DNA of 39,699 nt from Chloroflexota bacterium (lineage in GTDB: Bacteria > Chloroflexota > Dehalococcoidia > Lucifugimonadales > UBA3495): the NCBI GenBank assembly GCA_009840165.1, contig VXOG01000011.1, positions 1 through 39,699 of the forward strand, read 5' to 3'. The notes below the pieces were generated by a model that was not told the DNA's origin, searched no databases, and was given only the letters and a program-made list of their open reading frames with translations. The translations under genes and the position numbers were made by a program. Of this stretch, positions 16,836-24,616 are shown one piece after another; the first letter of the stretch is position 1; the number at the start of each line of letters is the position of its first letter.

Positions 16836-16961
16836 AATCAACAATACTCTCACTCATGGCCAATAGGATTTACGACGAGTTGAGACATTAGCGAATCATT
16901 TACGAACACCCAAATGTGGGACTAGGCAGGAGCTGACACAAGGCACGTCAGGAGGAACGTT

Positions 16962-17282
16962 ATGCGCAAGTTGACCTGCTACGCCTGGGGCAGGCCCGGC
17001 GATTGGGAAGCCATCTGCGTCGACTACGACCTTCCGGCACAAGGAGAGACCCTGGATGAGGTGCGCCGGGAGCTGGCCGATGCGGTGGACACTTACCTCG
17101 AATACGTTGCCGACCTGCCGGCAAGTGAACGGCAAGCGTTTCTGAATCGCAAGGCTCCGCTCAGCCTGCGATTGCGCCTGTCGCTGGAGTCCAAAGCTTC
17201 GCAGGTGTTGACTGCGTTGAGACTCACTTCGGATCGGGGCGGGCTGGCGCGTGCCAGGTTTGTGGTAACTCCCACCGCATGA
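16962..17282 (+). CDS. hicB: HicB-like antitoxin
   Basis: A 106-aa protein resembling the HicB partial RNase H fold: WGRPGDWEAICVDYDLPAQG followed by ETLDEVRRELADAVDTYLEY, the usual strand-strand-helix of HicB antitoxins. The C-terminal half is basic and helical. A strong AGGAGG ribosome site precedes the ATG. Its end overlaps the HicA start by 4 nt (ATGA). The order antitoxin then toxin is the less common one for hic loci. The assignment rests on fold-like sequence plus the neighbour. Confidence 0.72.
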   Translation: MRKLTCYAWGRPGDWEAICVDYDLPAQGETLDEVRRELADAVDTYLEYVADLPASERQAFLNRKAPLSLRLRLSLESKASQVLTALRLTSDRGGLARARFVVTPTA

Positions 17283-17494
17283 CGTATCGACAGGTAATCA
17301 GAATACTGGATGAGAACGGGTTCTATTTCGAGCGTTATGGCAAAGGTTCACATCGCGTCTATGAATGCCACCACAGCGGTAAACGATGGTCGGTAACCTT
17401 AGCGTTCAGCCAACTCGGCGAGGATGTCAAGCCGGGTACGCTGAGCTCGATCATCCGACAATCCGGCCTTCCAAGAGACGCCTTCCGCAGGTAG
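17279..17494 (+). CDS. hicA: HicA family mRNA interferase toxin
   Basis: A 71-aa dsRBD-like HicA toxin, which cleaves mRNA when free of HicB. Typical blocks are TYRQVIRILDENGFYFER, the catalytic GKGSHRVYE (His in the GSH motif) and GEDVKPGTLSSIIRQSGL. Length is normal. It is translationally coupled to the upstream antitoxin. Confidence 0.88.
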   Translation: MTYRQVIRILDENGFYFERYGKGSHRVYECHHSGKRWSVTLAFSQLGEDVKPGTLSSIIRQSGLPRDAFRR

Positions 17495-17527
17495 GACCGC
17501 GAAAACCTCTGCCCCGCTTGGTTCCCG

Positions 17528-18571
17528 CTAGGTCAGCTTGGGCAGCACCTTCTTGTTGAACAATCGCAGCGACGCCGTTTGCATCTCGTCTGGCATCAGG
17601 TTGCCGTAGTTGATTTCGTAGATCAGTTGGTCCAGTCCCAGGTTCTCTTCCAGTTCGGTCAGGCGCTCGGTAACCGTATCCGGGGTGCCGTACACCACCT
17701 TGTCTCGCAGCCAGTCATCGTAGTCCATGCCCAGGATGATGCGGCTCTGCTCGCCCCAATCACCCGTCGTGCCGGCGCGCCCGGCGTAGGAACCGACCCG
17801 CTCGCCCAACCGGGTTATGGAGTTCATCGCCGAATCCATGGGATTGCGGTACGCGGCCTCGGCGTCCTCGTTGACGTAGATGGGCACCCGCAGTCCGACC
17901 TTGCCATCTCCGGGATGGCCGGCCGCTTTCCACGCCGCGCGGTACTCTTCCATCGGCCCTTTGAGTTGTTCCAGCGTAAATACCCGGGACGGGTTCACGA
18001 TCAGCGGGTAGCCCATTGCGCCGATGATCGGGAAGCTCTCCGCCGAAGTCACGCCGACTGTGATGGGCGGATGGGGATTCTGATAGGGGCGTGGCGTCAC
18101 GGTCAACTCATCGCAGGAGTAGTGCTCTCCATGGAACGAAAAAGTTTCCTCAGTCCAGGCCGTTTTGACGACCTCCAGGAACTCGTCGAAACGGCTGCGG
18201 CTCTCCTCGAAGGTAACGTTAAAGCCCTCGTGGACGTTCGGGAAAGTTCCCCGACCCACGCCCAGTTCCACGCGCCCGTCACTGATGTGGTCCAGCGTTG
18301 CCATTTCCTCGGCAACGCGGATGGGATGGCCCAGCGGCAAGCAGTACACGGCGGTGCCGATCCGCATGGTGTGGGTCTTGGCGGCGATGGCGGTTGCGAT
18401 CATCACCGGAGACGCCAGCACCCGCTCCATGTTGAAGTGGTACTCGGCCAGCCAGCAGGAGGCAACGCCAAGGTCTTCGGCTTCTTGGACCAGGCGGAAC
18501 GACTGTGTAAAAGCGTCGTGGTGGTCGCCATCGATTGGGCGCGGAAATTCGAGGAACAATCCAAATTCCAT
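17528..18571 (-). CDS. LLM-class flavin-dependent monooxygenase
   Basis: A 347-aa luciferase-like TIM-barrel protein that would use reduced FMN or F420 and oxygen. Landmarks: MEFGLFLEFPRP at the N-terminus, SCWLAEYHF (38-46), IGTAVYCLPLGHPIRVAEE (72-90), LDHISDGRVELGVGRG and the SCDELTVTPRPYQNPHPPI stretch. The C-terminus carries YGTPDTVTERL, a common end block. It follows the acyl-CoA synthetase on the same strand after 75 nt that include a palindromic repeat, so both may belong to one catabolic operon. The substrate is unknown. Confidence 0.93.
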   Translation of the reverse strand: MEFGLFLEFPRPIDGDHHDAFTQSFRLVQEAEDLGVASCWLAEYHFNMERVLASPVMIATAIAAKTHTMRIGTAVYCLPLGHPIRVAEEMATLDHISDGRVELGVGRGTFPNVHEGFNVTFEESRSRFDEFLEVVKTAWTEETFSFHGEHYSCDELTVTPRPYQNPHPPITVGVTSAESFPIIGAMGYPLIVNPSRVFTLEQLKGPMEEYRAAWKAAGHPGDGKVGLRVPIYVNEDAEAAYRNPMDSAMNSITRLGERVGSYAGRAGTTGDWGEQSRIILGMDYDDWLRDKVVYGTPDTVTERLTELEENLGLDQLIYEINYGNLMPDEMQTASLRLFNKKVLPKLT

Positions 18572-18599
18572 ACCTGTTCTCCTTTCGCGATACTGACTT

Positions 18600-18626
18600 C
18601 GTCATTCCCGCGAAAGCGGGAATCCA
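18600..18626 (+). repeat. Dispersed palindromic repeat, copy 2
   Basis: Identical 27-mer to 12975-13001, in the gap between the acyl-CoA synthetase and the LLM monooxygenase. Confidence 0.9.
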
Positions 18627-18646
18627 GTCGTTGCCGTCAACCGATG

Positions 18647-20266
18647 TTATACCTGCGAACCCTGTATGCGACGCTCCTGTCCTTCCCATTCTTTGTCGCG
18701 CAGGATGTATTTCTGGATTTTGCCCGTCGCGGTTTTGGGCAATTCGCCGAACTCCACGCTCTTGGGCGCCTTGAAATGGGCAATGCGGTCGCGGGTGAAG
18801 TTGATAATCTCTTCGGCGCTCACTGCGCCGCCGTCCCGGGGCACCACGAACGCCTTGGGCACTTCGCCCCACCTGTCATCAGGCACGCCCACCACGCAAA
18901 CCTCCAGCACGGCGGGATGTTCCATGATGACTTTCTCTACCTCCTGGCTGGAGATGTTCTCGCCGCCGGAGATGATAATGTCCTTGGAGCGGTCCTGCAG
19001 CTCGATGTAGCCGTCGGGATGCCAGACGGCCAAGTCGCCGGAGTGGAACCAGCCGCCGCGGAAAGCCTCGGCGGTGGCTTCGGGGTCGTTGTAGTAGCCC
19101 TTCATCACCGCGTCGCCCTGCATCACCACTTCGCCCATAGTCTCAACATCTTTGGGTACGTCGGTCATGTTCTCGTCCACCACGCGCAAGCCCGTCCCGT
19201 ACACCATGAACGGTACTCCCTGCCGCGCCTTCACCCGTGCCAGTTCGTCGGACGGCAGCGAATCCCAGTCGGGCTGGGCAGCGGCTACCGTGCAGGGCCC
19301 GTAGGTTTCAGTGAGACCATACACGTGGATGATCTGCGCTCCCATGCCTTCGATGGTGCGTATCACTTGCGGAGCCGGCGGTGCGCCGGCGGTCATGATG
19401 GTCAGGCCGGACAGGTCCGCGGTTGCTGCTTCAGGCGCGGCGTAAAGACCGGTCAGTACGGTGGGCGCGGCGCACAGATGGGAGACCGCCTCTTCGCGGA
19501 TCAAGCGGTACACCTCGGCCGGGTCCACACGACGGAGGCAAACGTGAGTGCCGCCCACGGCGGTTACGGCCCACGGGAAGCACCAACCGTTGGCGTGGAA
19601 CATGGGTAACGTCCACAGATAGACGCTGCGCCAGTTCATGCCCATTTCCATGGCCTCGCCCAGCGCGTTCAGGTATGCGCCCCTGGGGGTATATTCCACG
19701 CCCTTGGGCATACCCGTGGTGCCGGAGGTGTAGTTGATGGTCAGGGTGTCGGTCTCCGACGCCGCCCCGGGCAGTTCGTCCAGGGGCTCCACGCCGGCCA
19801 GCCATTCCTCGTACTCCAGACTGGGGATGTCGGTGGCCAGGGGAACGGTGTCGCGCACCTGCACGTAGGTCTCCACGCCGGGGCAGTCGGAGCGCAGTTG
19901 ACGTACCGTATCGGCCAGTTCGGAATCGAACACCAGGACTTTCGCGCCGGAGTGGTTGAGGATGTAGGCGATCTCCCGGGGAGACAGGCGGATATTGAGC
20001 GCCACCAGCACCGCGCCGATGCCCATGGGGGCGAAATTGGCCTCAAGCATGGAAGGCAGGTTGGGCAGCAGGTAGGCGACGCGGTCGCCGGCCTGGACGC
20101 CGACGCTTTGCAGGGCGGCGGCGTGGCGACGCACCCGGTCGTAAAACTGCGAGTAGGTGGTTACGCCGCCGTTGTAGATGCAGGCGGCCTTATCCGGATA
20201 GACGGACGCGCTGCGCTCCAGGAAGAGCAACGGGCTGAGGTTGGCGGATGTGGCGCTGGTTAACAT
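18647..20266 (-). CDS. Acyl-CoA synthetase (AMP-forming)
   Basis: A 539-aa member of the adenylate-forming ANL superfamily, medium-chain/DmdB-like type, activating a carboxylic acid with ATP and CoA. Motifs: the P-loop YTSGTTGMPKGV (179-190), HVYGLTETYGPC (A5), GGWFHSGDLAVWHPDGYIEL (A7), SGGENISSQEVEKVI (A8) and PKTATGKIQKYIL with the catalytic Lys (A10). Length is normal. It is divergent from the selenoprotein gene, the two sharing the 130-bp interval 20267-20397, and is followed by the LLM monooxygenase. Confidence 0.95.
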   Translation of the reverse strand: MLTSATSANLSPLLFLERSASVYPDKAACIYNGGVTTYSQFYDRVRRHAAALQSVGVQAGDRVAYLLPNLPSMLEANFAPMGIGAVLVALNIRLSPREIAYILNHSGAKVLVFDSELADTVRQLRSDCPGVETYVQVRDTVPLATDIPSLEYEEWLAGVEPLDELPGAASETDTLTINYTSGTTGMPKGVEYTPRGAYLNALGEAMEMGMNWRSVYLWTLPMFHANGWCFPWAVTAVGGTHVCLRRVDPAEVYRLIREEAVSHLCAAPTVLTGLYAAPEAATADLSGLTIMTAGAPPAPQVIRTIEGMGAQIIHVYGLTETYGPCTVAAAQPDWDSLPSDELARVKARQGVPFMVYGTGLRVVDENMTDVPKDVETMGEVVMQGDAVMKGYYNDPEATAEAFRGGWFHSGDLAVWHPDGYIELQDRSKDIIISGGENISSQEVEKVIMEHPAVLEVCVVGVPDDRWGEVPKAFVVPRDGGAVSAEEIINFTRDRIAHFKAPKSVEFGELPKTATGKIQKYILRDKEWEGQERRIQGSQV

Positions 20267-20365
20267 GCGGCGGTCTCCGATTCACGTTATTCATCATTGA
20301 GTCATGGCGTCATTCTGTACCGTGCGGGCCGAAATGTCCAGAACGGCGCGCTTTGTGCAGCGTGG

Positions 20366-20371
20366 TATGAT
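20366..20371 (+). promoter_or_regulatory. -10-like box before the selenoprotein gene
   Basis: TATGAT, 26 nt before the AAAGGGG ribosome site region of the 20398 gene. A matching -35 is not evident. Confidence 0.35.
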
Positions 20372-20397
20372 GCCCAAAACACGAAAGGGGTTGCGAG

Positions 20398-20958
20398 ATG
20401 ACTACGCAGATAGCGTCGGTTTCGGAAGTGGGGCGAGTTACCTATTTGGACCCAACGGGGTTTGTACACCAGGTCGAACGGCAGTTGACCCCACGATTGG
20501 ATTCCGTCGCGGGCAAAGTGGCGGGGCTACTGGACAACGGGAACGACACCTCCAGCTACTTTTTCAACAGCCTGGCCGAGACGCTGGAGCGGGATTACGG
20601 CGTGGCCAAGGTGGTGCTGCGCACCAAGTTCACGTCAACGCGGCCGGCGGAATCTGATCTGATTGACCGGATGGGTGAGGAGGCCGATTTCCTGATCGCC
20701 GGCGTGGCGCTTTGAGGGTCATGCACGTCGGGCAGTATGCTCGACGCGGTGAACTTTGAGGACCACGGCAAGCCGGCGGCGGTGGTGGCGACGACCAACT
20801 TCGTGCGGCTGGCTACCTCGATAGCCAGAGCCAACCACCTGGACGAGTTGCCGTTGGTGACCATCCCGCACCCTTTGGGCAATCCACAGGCGGCGGCGGA
20901 CCGGGCCAGGGAAGTGGCGGCGCAGGTGGTTTCATCCATCACATCGGGTCAGGTCTGA
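20398..20958 (+). CDS. UGSC family selenoprotein (in-frame TGA = selenocysteine)
   Basis: A 186-aa protein read through TGA at 20713-20715. The 105 codons before and 80 after the TGA are in the same frame with no other stop, and the residues across it are U106-G-S-C, the defining motif of the UGSC (seleno)protein family. Flanking sequence is coherent: EEADFLIAGVAL-U-GSCTSG, then NFEDHGKPAAVVATTNFVR and a Pro-rich IPHPLGN end. The start ATG follows AAAGGGG. Directly after the TGA lies a hairpin with the form and spacing of a bacterial SECIS. UGSC proteins are thought to be redox-active through the U/C pair; no reaction is established. Without selenocysteine the product would be a 105-aa truncated protein. 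Confidence 0.88.
20726..20746 (+). promoter_or_regulatory. SECIS-like hairpin
   Basis: CGTCGGGC (20726-20733) pairs with GCTCGACG (20739-20746), 8 bp with one G-U. The loop AGTAT contains the GU expected at the apex of a bacterial SECIS. The loop begins 18 nt after the TGA, within the normal SelB-dependent spacing. The element is inside the coding sequence, as in other bacterial selenoprotein genes. Confidence 0.8.
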
Positions 20959-20976
20959 CCGGCGGCGGATCCTGAA

Positions 20977-22074
20977 ATGGTAAATCAGCAACGGGTGAGC
21001 CGCCTGACCGGGTTGGATACGGTTCAGGGCGCGCTGGACACCATCGAGACCTATTTTGAGAATGGGTGGACGGATGGGCTGCCCATCGTTCCGCCAACTG
21101 AGGCTGCCGTCGCCGATTTCGTAGCAGCGTCGGGACGAGAAGGTTCGGAAGCGCTGGGGCTGATGCCGCCCCGCATGGGGGTGGTTACGGTGGAAGCGGC
21201 GGCCACCAATGCAGTGATGGCGGGTTGCCTACCCGAGTACATGCCCGTAGTGCTGGCGGCGGCGGAGGCGGCGTTGGATCCGGTTCTGGATATACGGGGT
21301 CTGCAAGCGACCAGCGATCCCGCCGCGCCCCTGGTAATCGTGAGCGGCCCGGTGGTAAAGCAGGTTGGGATCAACCACGGCGTCGGCCTGTTCGGGCATG
21401 GGAGCCGGGCGAACGCCACCATAGGGCGCGCGTTGCGGCTGATGATGATCAACCTGGGGGACGGCCGGCCGGACACCGGCGATAAATCGACGATGGGCTC
21501 GCCGTCCAAATACTCCTACTGCATGGGAGCGGACGCGGATACACCGTGGGCTCCGATACACGCCGATTTCGGCTTCGACCCGGAAGAGAGTTGCGTGACG
21601 GTGTTCGCGGCGGACGGGCCGCGGGGCAACAACCCGGCCGGTTCGGGGAGCATGGAGTTCGCGCTGTGGGTGCTGGCGGATTCGCTGCGGAACCTGAATC
21701 CCAACATGATCCACGGCGGGCACACCCTGGTGGTAATCAGTCCGTTGATCGCTCATGGACTGCACGCGGAAGGCTGGACGAAACGGGACGCGCAACTGTA
21801 CCTGTACGAACGGGCGCGGATTCCCATCGAGCGGGTGCGCCGGTACAAGGAACTGCGTTACGGGCGCAACGTGGAGGCGGGGGAGCCGTATTTCTGGCCC
21901 AAGTGGCTGGACGTTGAGGATCTCACCGAACCGGACCCGATGATCCCCATCGTGCGGGACCCGGACAACATTCTGATAGTGGTGGCTGGGGATCCGGCGA
22001 GGTCGAGGTCGGCGTTTTGCCCGGCGCGGCCATACAACCGGCCGGTGACGAAGGCGGTGCGGATGGTGGGGTAA
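20977..22074 (+). CDS. Uncharacterised protein next to the UGSC selenoprotein
   Basis: A 365-aa soluble protein, 18 nt after the selenoprotein stop and surely in its operon. I do not recognise a named enzyme family. Visible blocks are TYFENGWTDGLPIVPPTEAAV (about 27-47), GLMPPRMGVVTVEAAATNAV (62-81), GINHGVGLFGHGSRANATIG (131-150), DGRPDTGDKSTMGSPSKYSY and a C-terminal FCPARPYNRPVTK. Gly-rich, Pro-rich loops and several conserved-looking His/Asp/Cys residues suggest an enzyme. A partner role with the selenoprotein is inferred from position only. Confidence 0.8.
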   Translation: MVNQQRVSRLTGLDTVQGALDTIETYFENGWTDGLPIVPPTEAAVADFVAASGREGSEALGLMPPRMGVVTVEAAATNAVMAGCLPEYMPVVLAAAEAALDPVLDIRGLQATSDPAAPLVIVSGPVVKQVGINHGVGLFGHGSRANATIGRALRLMMINLGDGRPDTGDKSTMGSPSKYSYCMGADADTPWAPIHADFGFDPEESCVTVFAADGPRGNNPAGSGSMEFALWVLADSLRNLNPNMIHGGHTLVVISPLIAHGLHAEGWTKRDAQLYLYERARIPIERVRRYKELRYGRNVEAGEPYFWPKWLDVEDLTEPDPMIPIVRDPDNILIVVAGDPARSRSAFCPARPYNRPVTKAVRMVG

Positions 22075-22149
22075 AGCGGCGAACGCGCAGATATGCTACG
22101 ATTTTTGTATCCATGAGCGATTACCACTCGGCATACCGGAGGCAAACCG

Positions 22150-22434
22150 ATGACCACAAAACGGACACGCAAACTGCCAGAACCGCCGGAGATTGCCCTG
22201 ACGCCACTGGCCGTAGTAACCGACAAGAACCAACTCACCCTTGCCGAGGGAATCCTGACTAATTTTCCGGGGGTTGACTGTTTTGAGGTTACGGTTGAGG
22301 ATGGGCGCATGGTGCTGACACCTTTCGAGGATACTACCATCGAAGGCGTATGGGCCATAATCGACGCCTTGGGAATCACCGAGGAGGATGTTGCCGATGC
22401 GGTGAAATGGGCGCGAGGACGATGGATGTGGTAG
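22150..22434 (+). CDS. Small AbrB/MazE-like protein
   Basis: A 94-aa protein. Residues 27-58 (DKNQLTLAEGILTNFPG, then FEVTVEDGRMVLTPF) follow the swapped-hairpin pattern of AbrB/SpoVT/MazE antitoxins: K-G/N-Q-x-T-L, a helix, then V-x-DG-x-x-L-x-P. The C-terminal helix (TEEDVADAVKWARGRW) is of the kind that binds a toxin. A GGAGG site precedes the ATG. No classical toxin follows; the next gene, 59 nt on, is a PD-(D/E)XK-like protein. The antitoxin assignment is an inference. Confidence 0.7.
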   Translation: MTTKRTRKLPEPPEIALTPLAVVTDKNQLTLAEGILTNFPGVDCFEVTVEDGRMVLTPFEDTTIEGVWAIIDALGITEEDVADAVKWARGRWMW

Positions 22435-22493
22435 TTCAGCGTGACCATCATAGGTGCAGTAGTCCCGTCGAATGATAAACGAGAGTACCAACT

Positions 22494-23549
22494 ATGACGC
22501 ATAGCAACTCTCTGTTGGGCCATGTTCTGTCCCAGCAGTACATTCCTAGTCGTGAGAACGCTGCTACCGACGCACTGTCTTTTATCTTGTGCCGCTCGGA
22601 CGCTGCTCGGGTAGCCTTTTCTGATTTTCTAGCGGACGGATCCAGCCCGTTGCCAATTGCGAAAGCTGAGACGAGAACATTCGGCGCAAGCGGGTCGATT
22701 CCCGATCTAGCCTGTCGTGATGAAGATGGCAATGTCGTGGCGCTAGTCGAATCCAAGTTTTGGGCAGGGTTGTCTGTTCATCAACCCGTAACCTATTGGG
22801 AGCGCCTGCCCAAGGACCGTCGTTCAGTGCTGTTGTTCATAGCGCCGGACTACAGCGTGAATAGGGGATCGCTGTGGGACGACCTTACGATCCTCCTACA
22901 AAAGTCCGGGTACGAATTGAATTCTGCCCGAATGGGAGACGGCGTGAAAAGTGCTGCGGCAAAGGATGACCAGCGCCGCTTGATGCTGGTGGGCTGGGGA
23001 ATGTTCCTGGACTGGATGGCGCAGGAAACCGTGACTGATACCAGCGGGCAAACTTCGTTCGAAATCGAAGAGTTGAAGGGCCTTGCAAACAGCATTATAG
23101 AGAATAACAATCCACGGCGATATGAGAGCCTCACCAGGTTGATAAAACGGGCGGTTGATCGGCTCAAAGTATCGGGGTGGGCTAACAACGAAGGTCTAAC
23201 CGTGGGGCATGGTGCCGGTTACTATGCTAGGTATCTGAAACTGGCCGGAGCCTATGCGGGTATCGTAGTCGACACCAGAATCGTAACTGAGGCACCTGAT
23301 AGAGCCCTGAGTTTGTCCTTTTTCAGCAGCAATGGCGAGGTCCCACGCGATCAGGTGCGGCAGTTGCTGGGGAATGCCGGTCAGCCTGGGTCGATGTGGG
23401 ACCGCAAAGATGTTTCCGTGCCAATCGAGCTGCTCGAAGGTGCTGACACCGACGCAACCTTAAACGCCATCGTCTCCCAACTCGAGAACATCGGCAAGCT
23501 AATTGACCCGAACGGGCCTACTTACAAACAGGATTCATCCAATGACTGA
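22494..23549 (+). CDS. PD-(D/E)XK nuclease-like protein
   Basis: A 351-aa protein. IPDLACRDEDGNVVALVESKF contains Asp71, Glu86 and Lys88, spaced as a PD-(D/E)XK active site (strand, turn, strand with E-x-K). The following QPVTYWERLPKDRRSVLLFIAP is typical of restriction-like folds. The rest is unrecognised: a helical middle and a GAGYYARYLKLAGAYAGIVVDTRI segment. Such stand-alone proteins are often linked to phage defence or DNA repair. GC content and codon use look lower than in neighbours, suggesting later arrival. It overlaps the next gene by 8 nt. Confidence 0.75.
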   Translation: MTHSNSLLGHVLSQQYIPSRENAATDALSFILCRSDAARVAFSDFLADGSSPLPIAKAETRTFGASGSIPDLACRDEDGNVVALVESKFWAGLSVHQPVTYWERLPKDRRSVLLFIAPDYSVNRGSLWDDLTILLQKSGYELNSARMGDGVKSAAAKDDQRRLMLVGWGMFLDWMAQETVTDTSGQTSFEIEELKGLANSIIENNNPRRYESLTRLIKRAVDRLKVSGWANNEGLTVGHGAGYYARYLKLAGAYAGIVVDTRIVTEAPDRALSLSFFSSNGEVPRDQVRQLLGNAGQPGSMWDRKDVSVPIELLEGADTDATLNAIVSQLENIGKLIDPNGPTYKQDSSND

Positions 23550-24453
23550 ACTGGAACGCGATTTTATTGGCTACGGCGCTAACCCGCCCGTCATCGAATG
23601 GCCCGGCGGGGCGCGGATTGCGGTGTCGGTGGTGGTGAATTATGAGGAGGGGAGCGAGGCTTCGCTGCTGGATGGGGATGCGGCGCATGAGTCGAACAAC
23701 GAGGTGCCTTCGCCGGTGCCGGCGGGGCAGCGGGATTTGTTCAACGAGTCGTTTTTTGAGTACGGCAGCCGGGTTGGGGTCTGGCGGATTCTGAATCTGC
23801 TGGACAAGTATGACGTGAAGAGCACGTTTTTCTGCTGCGCGGTGGCGTTCGAGCGTAACCTGGAGGTGGCGCGGGCCGTGGTGGAACGCGGCCACGAGGT
23901 ATGCGGCCACGGCTACCGCTGGGAGGAATACCACAGCAAGACCCGTGATGAGGAGGCCGAGGCCATCCGCAAGACCGTGGAATCTCTGACCGAGACTACC
24001 GGAGTGCGTCCGGTAGGGTGGTTCACGCGGTACGGGCCGAGCGTAAATACGCGGGAGCTGGTGGTCAGCGAGGGCGGGTTTATTTACGACAGTGGGGTTT
24101 TCAACGATGACCTGCCGTACTACACCGAAGTTGGCGGGAAACCGTGGCCGGTGCTGCCGTACAGCTTTGAGACCAACGACGCCCGCTTCTGGCGCGGCGG
24201 GCTGAACAGCGTTGGGGATTTTTACGAGTACCTGAAAGACACGTTCGACGTGCTGTATGAAGAAGGGCGCACCCATCCGAAGATGATGTCAGTAGGGCTG
24301 CACTGCCGGATTGCGGGACGGCCGGCGCGATCACGGGCGTTGGATCGGTTCCTTCGGTACGCGAAGAGCCATCCGGGGGTGTGGTTCGCGCGGCGGGATG
24401 AGATTGCCCGGTGGTGGTTGGAGAAGTACCCGCCGGGGACACTACAGTCGTAA
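23542..24453 (+). CDS. Polysaccharide deacetylase / PuuE-like hydrolase
   Basis: A 303-aa NodB-fold protein. The opening PVIEWPGGARIAVSVVVNYEEGSE is typical of the PuuE/allantoinase-like branch, which hydrolyses cyclic amides such as allantoin or imides rather than sugars. Metal and substrate positions are visible in STFFCCAVAFERN, GHEVCGHGYRWEEYH and GWFTRYGPSVNTRELV, followed by FIYDSGVFNDDLPY and VGLHCRIAGRPARSRAL. ATG 23542 lies inside the end of the preceding gene. The role in ureide or cyclic imide breakdown is inferred from the family branch. Confidence 0.87.
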   Translation: MTELERDFIGYGANPPVIEWPGGARIAVSVVVNYEEGSEASLLDGDAAHESNNEVPSPVPAGQRDLFNESFFEYGSRVGVWRILNLLDKYDVKSTFFCCAVAFERNLEVARAVVERGHEVCGHGYRWEEYHSKTRDEEAEAIRKTVESLTETTGVRPVGWFTRYGPSVNTRELVVSEGGFIYDSGVFNDDLPYYTEVGGKPWPVLPYSFETNDARFWRGGLNSVGDFYEYLKDTFDVLYEEGRTHPKMMSVGLHCRIAGRPARSRALDRFLRYAKSHPGVWFARRDEIARWWLEKYPPGTLQS

Positions 24454-24502
24454 GTAGCGGATGATTTACGACTGTAGGGGCAACCACGAGGGTTGCCCCT
24501 AC
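24444..24502. repeat. Two adjacent palindromes, convergent gene end
   Basis: ACAGTCGTAA (24444-24453) / TTACGACTGT (24466-24475) is followed by GTAGGGGCAACC (24474-24485) / GGTTGCCCCTAC (24491-24502), loop ACGAG. They lie between the convergent deacetylase and VOC genes, and either may also act as a bidirectional terminator stem. The GGGCAACC motif resembles those at 1519-1574. Confidence 0.8.
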
Positions 24503-24546
24503 GATGGTGATAGCAGTGTGAGTGGACTGGATTTCTGCGATGGGCC

Positions 24547-24574
24547 TGGGATACCGGCTTTCGCCGGTATGACG
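24547..24574 (-). repeat. Dispersed palindromic repeat, variant copy 3
   Basis: On the minus strand CGTCATACCGGCGAAAGCCGGTATCCCA. The stem is changed compensatorily relative to copies 1 and 2 (ATACCGGC/GCCGGTAT instead of ATTCCCGC/GCGGGAAT), keeping the GAAA loop and the CGTC flank. Confidence 0.8.
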
Positions 24575-24616
24575 ACTTCCCGGCAAGGGAACCTGCAAAA
24601 GCTGAACAGTTACGGC

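Noticed and set aside
17579..19609. 676-aa plus-strand frame
   Set aside because: Antisense shadow across two well-supported minus-strand genes and the repeat between them.
20398..20715. A 105-aa gene ending at TGA followed by a separate 73-aa gene
   Set aside because: Same frame on both sides, a UGSC motif at the junction and a SECIS-like hairpin make a single selenoprotein the better reading.
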